Positions 23,287 to 30,888 of a stretch of 43,581 bases of DNA are shown piece after piece (position 1 is the first letter of the stretch; each line of letters begins with the position of its first letter). The DNA comes from Nocardia carnea (GTDB lineage Bacteria > Actinomycetota > Actinomycetes > Mycobacteriales > Mycobacteriaceae): assembly GCF_029868325.1 (NCBI RefSeq), contig NZ_JARWNW010000161.1, forward strand, positions 1-43,581, given 5' to 3'. The notes beneath the pieces are model-generated. The model was not told the origin of the DNA. It did no database searches and worked only from the letters and a program-made list of their open reading frames with translations. The position numbers and the translations under genes are program-made.

Positions 23287-23958
23287 CTACGCCGCAGCGG
23301 CGAGGACGGCCTCGGGTTCCCCCGTTCCCACGACCCGGCCGCCACGCAGCAGGACGCAGTGGTCCGCATGCCGGACATCGGCGAGATCGTGGGTGGCGTG
23401 CACGACCGTGATCCCGGCTGCTGCGGCCTCCCGGACCGCGGCACCGATTGCTTCCTGGGCCGAGGTGTCCAATCCCGTGCTCGGTTCGTCCAGGAGCAGC
23501 AGATCCGATTGCTGCGCCAGCGCGCGGGCCAGCAGGACACGCTGGCGCTGGCCGCCGGACAGGGTATCCAGGCGGCGGCCGGCTAGTTCGGCGATATCCA
23601 TGCGCGCCAGGCAGTCCGCGACCACGGCCCGGTCGGCGCGGGTGAGCCGGCGCCAGAGACCGCGCTGCGCCCAGCGACCCATCGCGACGGTTTCGGCGAC
23701 CGTGATCGGCAGGGTCGGCGGGACCGACTGCTGCTGGACGACCAGCGCCGGGCGCTGGGTGCCGGGGCGGTCGACCGCGCCGGATGCCGGAGTCAGGATG
23801 CCGGCGAGCACCGCGAGCAGGGTGGATTTCCCGGAGCCGTTGGGACCCATCAGCGCGGTCACCCGGCCACCCGGCAGGGTCGCGGTGACGTCGCGCAATA
23901 CCGGGTTGTCCCGGTATCCCGCCGACAGGCCGGTGATTTCGATATCCGCCGTGCGCAT
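23287..23958 (-). CDS. aztA: Zinc ABC transporter ATP-binding protein AztA
   Basis: The protein has 223 residues with full ABC ATPase motifs: Walker A GPNGSGKST, Q-loop in VVQQQSVPP, signature LSGGQRQRVLLARALA, Walker B LLLLDEPSTGLD and the H-loop in HATHDLADV. It has the size and divergence of manganese/zinc/iron (cluster A-I) transporter ATPases, and powers the permease encoded divergently. The ATG at 23956-23958 is preferred over a start at 23991, which would lie inside the Zur-type operator. The genomic layout (aztA divergent from aztB-aztC-aztD) supports the Azt name rather than a generic ZnuC. Confidence 0.88.
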   Translation of the reverse strand: MRTADIEITGLSAGYRDNPVLRDVTATLPGGRVTALMGPNGSGKSTLLAVLAGILTPASGAVDRPGTQRPALVVQQQSVPPTLPITVAETVAMGRWAQRGLWRRLTRADRAVVADCLARMDIAELAGRRLDTLSGGQRQRVLLARALAQQSDLLLLDEPSTGLDTSAQEAIGAAVREAAAAGITVVHATHDLADVRHADHCVLLRGGRVVGTGEPEAVLAAAA

Positions 23959-23985
23959 ACTGTGACTCCCGCAACCAACTTGTAA

Positions 23986-24000
23986 TGACAATCGTTATCA
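23986..24000. promoter_or_regulatory. Zur-type operator between aztA and aztB
   Basis: TGACAATCGTTATCA is a near-perfect 7-1-7 dyad (TGAtAACGATTgTCA on the other strand) inside a locally AT-rich stretch. It lies 27 bp from the aztA start and 17 bp from the aztB start. It resembles the Fur-family zinc-repressor boxes of actinobacteria, and its position would repress both arms when zinc is plentiful. Confidence 0.75.
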
Positions 24001-24017
24001 GTTTACAGTGTTCGATC

Positions 24018-26252
24018 ATGGATTGGCTGATCGCCCCGTTCGAGGTTTCATTCGTACAACGGGCTCTCTGGGGCGGACTGCTGGTCTCGTGCCTGTGCGC
24101 CCTCGCCGGCACGTGGGTTGTGGTGCGGGGCATGGCTTTTCTCGGGGAAGCCCTGGCGCACGGGATGCTGCCCGGGGTGGCGGTGGCCGCGCTGCTCGGC
24201 GGAAATCTGCTCCTCGGTGCGCTGGTGAGCGCGTCGGCCATGGCGGCGGGCGTCTCGGTGCTCAGCCGCAACCGCCGGCTGTCCACCGATACCGGGATCG
24301 GGCTGCTGTTCGTGGCGATGCTGGCCACCGCGGTGATCCTGATATCACGGTCGCAATCGTTCGCGGTCGACCTGACCGGGTTCCTGTTCGGCGATGTTCT
24401 CGCCACGCGACCGGGTGATCTGCTCTTCCTGCTCGCGGCACTGGTGGTCGCACTGGTGATCACCGTGACGGGGCATCGCGCCTTCGTCGCCCTCAGCTTC
24501 GACCCGCGCACCGCCCACACTCTCGGGCTGCGGCCGCGCGCCGCGCAGATCGCCCTGCTGGCATTGCTCACGCTGGCGATCGCGGCGTCGTTCCACATCG
24601 TGGGCACCCTGCTGGTTCTGGGCTTACTCGTGGCTCCCCCGGCCGCGGCGACCTACTTCACCCACCGCATCCCGCAAATCATGCTGATGGCGGCCGGAAT
24701 CGGCGCGCTGTCCACCGTGGTGGGGCTGTTGGCCTCCTGGCATGCAGGCACCGCGGCCGGAGCAACCATCGCGTTGACCGCGGTCTTGATCTTCTTCCTG
24801 TCCGCCCTGGTAGCGCGAGTTCGCAGCGCAGTGCGGGCACGCCCCGGAACCGGCGGTTCCGGGGACGGCGGTGAAGGCGGGCTCGCACCGGCGAACAACG
24901 GCGGAAGTCCCGCGGCGGGCCATTCGCCACGACGCCGTGATTCCGTGGCCACCGCGATCGACGGCCCCGGTTCACCGGGATCCCGCACCGCGCCCTGCGG
25001 CCCGATCGCACCGCGCCCCGGCGACTCCGCACTCGACGGTTCCCGTCCGGGCAAGGCGCGGCGGTTCCGCCCGACCACACGACCATTGAACAGGAAAACC
25101 CTTGCGCGGGTGGCATTGTCCGGGCTGCTCGTGGTTCCGGTCGCCGCCTGCGGTAGCGAGGAGCCGGCCGAATCGGCGGAATCGGTGCCGCACGGGTATG
25201 TAGAGGGCGCCGAGGAGAGTGCGAGCGCGCAGCCGCGGCTGGTGATCGCCGACCGGGATTCGGGTGCGGTCCGGCTGCTCGATGTGGTGACCGAGGAGAT
25301 CGCGGATCTCGAACCGGTCCCGGGCGTCAGCGGAATCGCGGGCGACGGGCGCTATGCCTATCTCGCCGCCGGCGACGCGACCACCGTGGTGGACAGCGGC
25401 AGCTGGGTCGTCGACCACGGCGATCATGTGCACTACTACCGCGCGCAGCCGCGCCCGGTAGGTGTCGTCGACGGATCCGTCCGGTCCGTCCAAAGCGATC
25501 CCGTGGTATCCGCCGCGGTGCTCGACACCGGATCCACCGTGCCGGCCGATCGCGCAGCTCTCGATGAGGGGGAGCTGCGCACCCGCCCCGTGGTGAAGGG
25601 TGTGGCGGTTCCCTACGGTGGGCACCTGCTCGTCGCGTCCCCGGGTTCGGCGCAGATCGAGATCCGCACCCGCGAGAACGAGCCCGTCGAGACATTGACA
25701 CCGCAATGCCCGAATCCGGGCGGAACCACGGTGACCCGGCGCGGCGCGGTGTTCTCCTGCGGTGACGGAGCATTGCTGGTGACCGAGCGGAACAATCGGT
25801 TCACGGCCGAAAAGCTGCCGTATCCTGCCGGGACGACCGGCAGCGTCGCCGAGTTCCACCACCGGCCGGGCAGTGACGTGCTGGTGGCGGTGCGGGAGTC
25901 GCGGGTTCTGGTACTCGATATCGCCCGGCGCACCTGGCGGCCGATCGAGACCGGACCGGTGACCGCCGCGACCACGGCGGGCGCGGGGACCGCGATTCTC
26001 GCCCTCACCCCCGACGGCGTACTGCACGCCTACGATCCGGCCACCGGCGCCGAAACCGCTCACCACCGGGTGCTTTCCGCGCCCGTGGATCCGGCCGCGG
26101 TGCCGGTGCTGCTGGTCGATTCCGAACGGGCCTACCTCAACGATCCAGCCCGCCGTGCGGTCCATGAAATCGACTACGCCGACGATCTGCGGGTCGCCCG
26201 CACCTTCTCTTTCGATATCGACCCCGACCTGATGGTGGAGACCGGCCGATGA
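24018..26252 (+). CDS. aztB: AztB zinc permease fused in frame to an AztD-like beta-propeller
   Basis: One uninterrupted 744-residue frame. Residues 1 to about 275 are an ABC-3 permease: LCALAGTWVVVRGMAFLGEA, ALAHGMLPGVAVAALLGG, GLRPRAAQIALLALLTLAIA and VLGLLVAPPAAATYFTHRIP, with 8-9 membrane helices. A disordered Gly/Pro/Arg linker (about 276-355) leads to a hydrophobic stretch with a lipobox (LSGLLVVPVAAC, Cys378). A propeller module of about 360 residues follows, with repeated D.A.. blades and a GDHVHYY motif. Such modules are normally separate lipoproteins. Either this is a real fusion, perhaps cut at the lipobox, or a base error removed a stop. The ATG at 24018 avoids the operator. The last codon overlaps aztC (ATGA). 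Confidence 0.8.
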   Translation: MDWLIAPFEVSFVQRALWGGLLVSCLCALAGTWVVVRGMAFLGEALAHGMLPGVAVAALLGGNLLLGALVSASAMAAGVSVLSRNRRLSTDTGIGLLFVAMLATAVILISRSQSFAVDLTGFLFGDVLATRPGDLLFLLAALVVALVITVTGHRAFVALSFDPRTAHTLGLRPRAAQIALLALLTLAIAASFHIVGTLLVLGLLVAPPAAATYFTHRIPQIMLMAAGIGALSTVVGLLASWHAGTAAGATIALTAVLIFFLSALVARVRSAVRARPGTGGSGDGGEGGLAPANNGGSPAAGHSPRRRDSVATAIDGPGSPGSRTAPCGPIAPRPGDSALDGSRPGKARRFRPTTRPLNRKTLARVALSGLLVVPVAACGSEEPAESAESVPHGYVEGAEESASAQPRLVIADRDSGAVRLLDVVTEEIADLEPVPGVSGIAGDGRYAYLAAGDATTVVDSGSWVVDHGDHVHYYRAQPRPVGVVDGSVRSVQSDPVVSAAVLDTGSTVPADRAALDEGELRTRPVVKGVAVPYGGHLLVASPGSAQIEIRTRENEPVETLTPQCPNPGGTTVTRRGAVFSCGDGALLVTERNNRFTAEKLPYPAGTTGSVAEFHHRPGSDVLVAVRESRVLVLDIARRTWRPIETGPVTAATTAGAGTAILALTPDGVLHAYDPATGAETAHHRVLSAPVDPAAVPVLLVDSERAYLNDPARRAVHEIDYADDLRVARTFSFDIDPDLMVETGR
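25086..26252 (+). other. AztD-like beta-propeller lipoprotein module inside the aztB frame
   Basis: If this module were translated on its own, the best start is a TTG at 25086 (L-N-R-K-T-L), giving a 388-residue lipoprotein precursor with a normal signal peptide: basic n-region, VALSGLLVVPVAAC, then an acidic linker EEPAESAESVP. It contains VEGAEESASAQPRLVIADRD, GDHVHYYRAQPRP, CPNPGGTTVTRRGAVFSCGDG and a late DDLRVARTFSFDID. It looks like a diverged relative of the AztD gene at 27227. No ribosome-binding site precedes the TTG, so independent translation is uncertain. Confidence 0.5.
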
Positions 26253-27166
26253 CCACGATCACCCGTATCTGCGCCGCCCTCGTCGCCGGCGTACTCGCGC
26301 TGAGCGGCTGCGGTCTCACCGATTCCGGGGGCGGCGGGGTCGTCGTGACCACCGATATCCTCGGCGATATCACCCGTGCCGTGATCGGTGATACGGCGCC
26401 GGTCACGGTGCTGATGCCGCCCGGATCCGATCCGCATTCCTTCGCGCTCTCGGCGCAGGACGCCGCGGTGCTCGACCGGGCCGACCTCGTCGTCGAGAAC
26501 GGTTTGGGCCTGGAAGAAGGCCTGGCCCGGCATGTCACGGCGGCCGCCGAGGCCGGGGTGCCGACACTGTCGGTGGGTGACCGGATCGACCCGCTCCCCT
26601 ACCGGTCCGGCGATTCCGCGGGCACACCCGACCCGCACTTCTGGACCGACCCGCAGCGGGTGCACCGGGCGGTCGAGGTGATCCGCGACGAGGTGATCGC
26701 CTCGGTCCCCGATATCGATACCGCGGCCGTGCGGGCGAACGCCGACCGCTATCTCACCGAACTCGACACCCTGCAGCGATGGATGACCGAACGCTTCGCG
26801 ACCGTGGCACCCGAACGCCGCAAACTGGTCACCAACCATCACGTATTCGGTTATCTGGCAGAGCGGTTCGATCTAGAGGTGGTGGGTGCCGTGATTCCCG
26901 GCGGCACCACCCTGGCCTCACCGAGTGCCGCCGATCTCGCCGACCTGGCCGGCGCCATCCGTACCACCGGGGTACCCGCGATATTCGTGGATTCCGCCCG
27001 GCCCGACCGGTTGGCGCAGGCACTGGCCGAACAGGCCGGTGTCCAGGTGCGGATCGTCGGCTTGTATTCCGAATCCCTGACAGAGCCCGGTGCGGGCGCC
27101 GCCACCTACCTGGAGATGATGCGCGCCAACACCACCGCGATGGTGACCGGCCTTACGCCCGCCTGA
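26249..27166 (+). CDS. aztC: Zinc-binding lipoprotein AztC (ABC transporter solute-binding protein)
   Basis: The protein has 305 residues. A signal peptide with lipobox LSGC (Cys21) precedes a cluster A-I solute-binding domain. Predicted zinc ligands are H63 (GSDPHSF), H130 (PDPHFW), H197 or H198 (TNHHVFGYLAERF) and D248 (IFVDSARP). The loop between the first two ligands is short and not His-rich, unlike ZnuA; this and the Asp ligand fit AztC, which receives zinc from the chaperone AztD. Its ATG overlaps the aztB stop by four bases (ATGA), indicating coupling. Downstream aztD is 60 bp away. Confidence 0.88.
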   Translation: MTTITRICAALVAGVLALSGCGLTDSGGGGVVVTTDILGDITRAVIGDTAPVTVLMPPGSDPHSFALSAQDAAVLDRADLVVENGLGLEEGLARHVTAAAEAGVPTLSVGDRIDPLPYRSGDSAGTPDPHFWTDPQRVHRAVEVIRDEVIASVPDIDTAAVRANADRYLTELDTLQRWMTERFATVAPERRKLVTNHHVFGYLAERFDLEVVGAVIPGGTTLASPSAADLADLAGAIRTTGVPAIFVDSARPDRLAQALAEQAGVQVRIVGLYSESLTEPGAGAATYLEMMRANTTAMVTGLTPA

Positions 27167-27226
27167 CCCCGCAATCCCCGCGGTGGATCGCCGCCGCGGG
27201 CAGCACGAAGAAGATGAGGGAACACA

Positions 27227-28381
27227 ATGCACAATCGATCCGGCACCAGAAGAGCGGTCGCACTGTCCGGCCTGCTCACTGCGGTGGTCGCGTTGAGCGG
27301 CTGCGGCAACGACGATTCCGGCGACCAGACCGCGATTGCCGAACCGCTGGCCGTTACCTACGACGGCGGTATCCATCTACTGGACGGCACCACCTTGGAG
27401 CGCGGCGGCGGGGTGGAACTCAGCGGATTCAACCGGATCAATCCCGCCGGTGACGATCGGCATGTGATCGTGTCCACCACGGACGGTTTCGAAGTGCTGG
27501 ACGCGGCCGGTGCACACTTCACCGATATCGAATTCCCCGGCCCGAAACCGGGGCATGTCGTCCGCCATGCCGGCCGCACTGTGCTTTTCTCGGACGGCAC
27601 CGGAAAAGTGATCTCCTTCGATCCCGCCGATCTCGCCGGCGGCGCACCGGAAACCACCGAATACCAGGCCGCCGAACCACATCACGGTGTGGCTGTGGAA
27701 CTGGAGAGCGGTGAACTCGCCGTCACCCTCGGCAACGAGGAGGAGCGGACCGGGATGATGATCCTGGACGCCGACCGCAAGGAGATCGCCCGCAACGAGA
27801 AGTGCCCGGGGGTACACGGTGAGGCGACCGCTGCCGGTGACACCCTCGTCGTCGGGTGTGAGGACGGTGTCCTGGTCTACCGGGACGGCAAACTCACCAA
27901 GGTCGACAGCCCGGACCCGTACGGCCGGATCGGTAACCAAGCGGGCAGCGAGGTCTCCCCGATCGTCCTCGGCGACTACAAAACCGACGAATTCGCCGAA
28001 CTCGAACGCCCGGAACGTATCTCGCTGATCGATACCGAAAAGGGCACGCTGCGGCTGGTGGACCTGGGCACCAGCTACACCTTCCGTTCGCTGGCGCGCG
28101 GCCCGCAGGGTGAGGCGCTGGTGCTGGGCACCGACGGCGCGATCCATGTGATCGACCCGGTCGCCGGTACTGTCGGCCGGACCATCGAGGTCATCGACTC
28201 GTGGCAGGAGCCGATCGATTGGCAGCAGCCGCGTCCCGCGCTGTTCGTCCGCGAGGGCACCGCCTACGTCTCCGATCCGGCCACCAAGCAGATCCACCGG
28301 ATCGATCTGGCCGCCGGCACAGTGACCGGGTCGGCGACGCTGCCGGATGTGCCGAACGAACTCAGCGGTGTGAGTTCCTGA
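27227..28381 (+). CDS. aztD: Zinc metallochaperone AztD (beta-propeller lipoprotein)
   Basis: The protein has 384 residues. The signal peptide ends in a lipobox (ALSGC, Cys26). The rest is a beta-propeller with family-typical segments: FTDIEFPGPKPGHVVRHAGR, PHHGVAVELESGELAVTLG, CPGVHGEATAAGDTLVVGC and LGTDGAIHVIDPVAG. In described systems AztD binds zinc in the periplasm and passes it to AztC. Conserved His/Cys residues in HVVRH, EPHHG and CPGVHGE are likely metal or structural sites. The start is ATG 27227, with GAGGGAA about six bases upstream. A strong terminator hairpin follows at 28415. Confidence 0.85.
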   Translation: MHNRSGTRRAVALSGLLTAVVALSGCGNDDSGDQTAIAEPLAVTYDGGIHLLDGTTLERGGGVELSGFNRINPAGDDRHVIVSTTDGFEVLDAAGAHFTDIEFPGPKPGHVVRHAGRTVLFSDGTGKVISFDPADLAGGAPETTEYQAAEPHHGVAVELESGELAVTLGNEEERTGMMILDADRKEIARNEKCPGVHGEATAAGDTLVVGCEDGVLVYRDGKLTKVDSPDPYGRIGNQAGSEVSPIVLGDYKTDEFAELERPERISLIDTEKGTLRLVDLGTSYTFRSLARGPQGEALVLGTDGAIHVIDPVAGTVGRTIEVIDSWQEPIDWQQPRPALFVREGTAYVSDPATKQIHRIDLAAGTVTGSATLPDVPNELSGVSS

Positions 28382-28414
28382 CCGATAGCTACGCGGCCCG
28401 TTGACAGGGCCCGC

Positions 28415-28456
28415 CGCGCGGTGCGGACCCGGACCCTGCCGGGCCCGCACCGCGCG
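28415..28456 (+). terminator. Strong terminator hairpin of the azt operon
   Basis: A 12-bp perfect stem (CGCGCGGTGCGG, 28415-28426, with 28445-28456) continues after one mismatch into a further 5-bp stem (CCCGG/CCGGG) and a 6-base loop. It lies 34 bases after the aztD stop. There is no T-tract, as usual in GC-rich actinobacteria. Confidence 0.78.
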
Positions 28457-28667
28457 CAGCGCAGCTCCACCGTGGCATCGGCCCCCGAGTCCGCTGCTAC
28501 TCGGCTCCCGACCGGCATCAGCAGCACCTCCCAGGACAGGCGGCGAGCACTCGCCGCCTCGGGCGACCAGAGTAGCCCGACCTGCTGTACTCACCGCTCC
28601 CCACCCGCTGAGTCGTTCCGGCCCTACCCTGGTCGAGAACGCCACGAACGACAGGGGTGCGGTGCGG

Positions 28668-30017
28668 ATGTCCGAGATGATCGGTAAGGGCGCGAATACC
28701 GCGCTACGAGGTGGGCAGGTGCGGATATCGGCGGCCCCGGCCGGGATCGACCTCACCGTCCTGTGCCTGCGGGAGAACGGGAAGGTCGGAAGCGACGCCG
28801 ATTTCGTGTTCTACAACCAGCCGGTATCCCCCGACTCGTCGGTGCGGTTGGTGGCCGGTGAGATCACGATCGACCTGGCGGCGGTGGCCGGCGGCACCCA
28901 CCGGCTGGTGGTCGCGGCGTCGGTGGATACCGGGACCTTCGGCACGATTCCGCTCACCGTGCGGATCACCGAGGCCGGCGCCGGTGCCTACGAACTGCCC
29001 ATCACGGGCCTGACCTCCGAGACGACAGTGCTGCTCGCCGAGGTGTACCGGCGGGCGGGTGGCTGGAAAGTCCGCAATATCGGCCAGGGGTACGCCACCG
29101 GATTGGCCGGCCTGGCCACCGATTTCGGCATCACCGTCGACGACGAACCCACCCCGCCACCTACCGCTCCGGGATATCCCCCACCGAACGCGCCCGGGTA
29201 TTCGCCGGCCCCGGCCGGCCATCCGCCCGCGGTGCCGGGCAACCCGCCGATCGGTCCCGCGGCTACACCAGGCCATCCGCCGGCACCCACGGCACCGGGT
29301 AGCCCACCGTCCGGTTTCGCCGGTGCGCCCGGTCAACCGCCCGCGCCGACGGGGGCCGCAGGAATCGGGCACTCTCACTCCGCTCCACCCGGTGTGAATT
29401 TCAGTAAGGGCGCGGTCACGCTCACCAAAGGTGCAGGGCCGGTGTTGCTGGAGAAGGCGCCGCTCGTCCGGCTGCGAGTGGCGTGGGCCAGTGGTGCCGA
29501 CTACGAGGCCTACGCCCTGGTCGTGCTGTCCGACGGGAAGGTTGTGCATGTAGCCACTTTTCCGGCCGCGGGTATTCCGGCGGCCCCGCAGTACGGCGAT
29601 CTGGTGCGCCATCTCGGTGATCGCGGCCGCGGGGATGTGCAGCGTGGCGGCGGCCAGACCGAGGAGATCATCGAGGTGCGGTTGGCGCCGGAGATCGTCG
29701 CGGTGGTGCCGGTGGCGTATTCGGCGATCAACAACGGGACCGGCTCCTTCCACAAATACCGCGTCACGCTGTCCATCGAGAGCGGCGCGGATTCCGTGCG
29801 CATCCCGGCCGACCAGGCGAAGAAGTCCAGCTGGATCTTCACCTGCGTTCCGGGCATCGTCTACAACCGCCCCGAGGGTGTGCTCATCGAACGCCTCGAG
29901 CTGTACAGCCGGCGCTTCTCCGAACATCGCCCCGCGGTGACCTTGCAGCCCGGCGGGCAAATCGAGGTGCGGATGGACAAGGGCCCGGTGAACCAGTTCA
30001 AAGCCGACCGCACCTGA
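28668..30017 (+). CDS. Two-domain TerD-family protein with proline-rich linker
   Basis: The protein has 449 residues. The N-terminal TerD domain (about 1-160) keeps the signature KVRNIGQGYATGLAGLATDFG and a DFVFYNQP strand but starts unusually (MSEMIGKGANTALRGGQVRI), and the Ca2+-binding aspartates of FDLDA are lost (GIDLTVLCL). A Pro/Gly-rich linker (about 165-250, repeating GYPP, GHPP, GNPP, GSPP, GQPP units) leads to a second TerD/TerA-like domain (VNFSKGAVTLTKG, LVRLRVAWASGADYEAYALV). Such linkers occur in Ter stress-response scaffold proteins. The ATG at 28668 follows AGGGGTGCGG. It stands alone, 13 kb from the other two ter genes and just after the azt terminator. Confidence 0.85.
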   Translation: MSEMIGKGANTALRGGQVRISAAPAGIDLTVLCLRENGKVGSDADFVFYNQPVSPDSSVRLVAGEITIDLAAVAGGTHRLVVAASVDTGTFGTIPLTVRITEAGAGAYELPITGLTSETTVLLAEVYRRAGGWKVRNIGQGYATGLAGLATDFGITVDDEPTPPPTAPGYPPPNAPGYSPAPAGHPPAVPGNPPIGPAATPGHPPAPTAPGSPPSGFAGAPGQPPAPTGAAGIGHSHSAPPGVNFSKGAVTLTKGAGPVLLEKAPLVRLRVAWASGADYEAYALVVLSDGKVVHVATFPAAGIPAAPQYGDLVRHLGDRGRGDVQRGGGQTEEIIEVRLAPEIVAVVPVAYSAINNGTGSFHKYRVTLSIESGADSVRIPADQAKKSSWIFTCVPGIVYNRPEGVLIERLELYSRRFSEHRPAVTLQPGGQIEVRMDKGPVNQFKADRT

Positions 30018-30152
30018 CCCTCCCGCTGGGCGACAGCTGGTCGGTGCGGAGGCAGGGCCGCCGATACCCCGGGTGTACTCGCTCGGCTCTGCGACCGGGT
30101 TCGTTATCGCCCTGCACACGTTCCACTGTCGGGCACGAGAGACAATTGTGCC

Positions 30153-30680
30153 GTGACGAGTTCCGCCCACAGTCCGGCCTTCACCTATCCCGAGGTGGGC
30201 GCCACCCGCGGCTCGATGCCCGCCGGCTATCACCATTTGGAGGTACGCCGCCCACTCGGCCGCGGACACGACGATTTCCGGCGTTTCGGGGATGCTGTCC
30301 TGGCCTACCGGATACAGCGCGGTCTGGGCCTGCTGGCCGATGCGCAGACGCCGCGGGCCGAACCGGGGACGCACGTCACGGTCCGGCTCGGGATCGGGCG
30401 ATTGGGTGTACTCGCGCCGTGCCGGGTGGTGTACGTCCTGGATGAGGAGGACCGCCGCGGATTCGCCTACGGCACGCTGCCGGGCCATCCCGCGTCGGGT
30501 GAGGAACTGTTCGCGGTCGAATACGACCGCGCGACGGCGACGGTGTCCGGGGTGGTCAGAGCTTTCTCGCGGCCCGCGGCCTGGTACACCCGCATCGGTG
30601 GGCCGGTGACCCGGGCTGCGCAGCGCCTGGCCGCCGAGGCTTATCTCGCCACCTTGCGCCGGACGCCGGCCTTGCCGTGA
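30153..30680 (+). CDS. DUF1990 (UPF0548) protein
   Basis: The protein has 175 residues. It opens with a Tyr-Pro-Glu-Val-Gly motif typical of the family (FTYPEVGATRG), and has PAGYHHLEVRRPLGRGHDDF and the hallmark GFAYGTLPGHPASGEELFAV (YGTL.GHP..GEE.F), then IGGPVTRAAQRLAAEAYL. The fold is START/SRPBCC-like and no function is known. The GTG at 30153 gives the correct N-terminus. It is monocistronic in appearance, 135 bp after the TerD-like gene and upstream of the catabolic regulator. Confidence 0.88.
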   Translation: MTSSAHSPAFTYPEVGATRGSMPAGYHHLEVRRPLGRGHDDFRRFGDAVLAYRIQRGLGLLADAQTPRAEPGTHVTVRLGIGRLGVLAPCRVVYVLDEEDRRGFAYGTLPGHPASGEELFAVEYDRATATVSGVVRAFSRPAAWYTRIGGPVTRAAQRLAAEAYLATLRRTPALP

Positions 30681-30806
30681 AGCCCACCTCCCTGCCCGGA
30701 AGCGGCCCCAGCGCTCACCGGTCGAGATCCACAGCCCCGCACTGCAGGGCCGGCGAACCCACCTTCCGCCTCGACGCCGTCCCACCCGTTCGCTGTCTTC
30801 TCAAAT

Positions 30807-30814
30807 ATTGCAAT
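30807..30814. promoter_or_regulatory. ATTGCAAT palindrome in front of the FCD regulator
   Basis: The 8-bp palindrome sits in the 10-mer TATTGCAATC, which also occurs at 43243-43252 in front of the operon's first gene. A second overlapping dyad, CAATCATTG, follows. It lies just upstream of the predicted -35 region, consistent with an autoregulatory operator. Confidence 0.55.
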
Positions 30815-30843
30815 CATTGATGAACTAGCTGTTTCGCTATAAA
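30815..30843 (+). promoter_or_regulatory. Probable promoter of the FCD regulator gene
   Basis: TATAAA at 30838-30843 is an unusually good -10 box for this genome. CATTGA at 30815-30820 (17-bp spacing) or TTGATG at 30817-30822 (15 bp) can serve as -35. The expected start of transcription, about 30850-30853, nearly coincides with an ATG at 30853. Confidence 0.6.
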
Positions 30844-30852
30844 CTCGCGGCT

Positions 30853-30888
30853 ATGCTGCACTTTTCCGGCCGTGAGCGGCTGTCGTGA
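30853..30888 (+). CDS. Possible 11-residue upstream ORF of the FCD regulator
   Basis: ATG at 30853 opens an 11-codon frame (M-L-H-F-S-G-R-E-R-L-S) whose TGA overlaps the GTG start of the regulator (GTGA). With a predicted transcript start within three bases of the ATG, it would be translated in near-leaderless fashion and deliver ribosomes to the regulator's start, which has only a weak ribosome-binding site. The peptide resembles nothing I know. Confidence 0.35.
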   Translation: MLHFSGRERLS

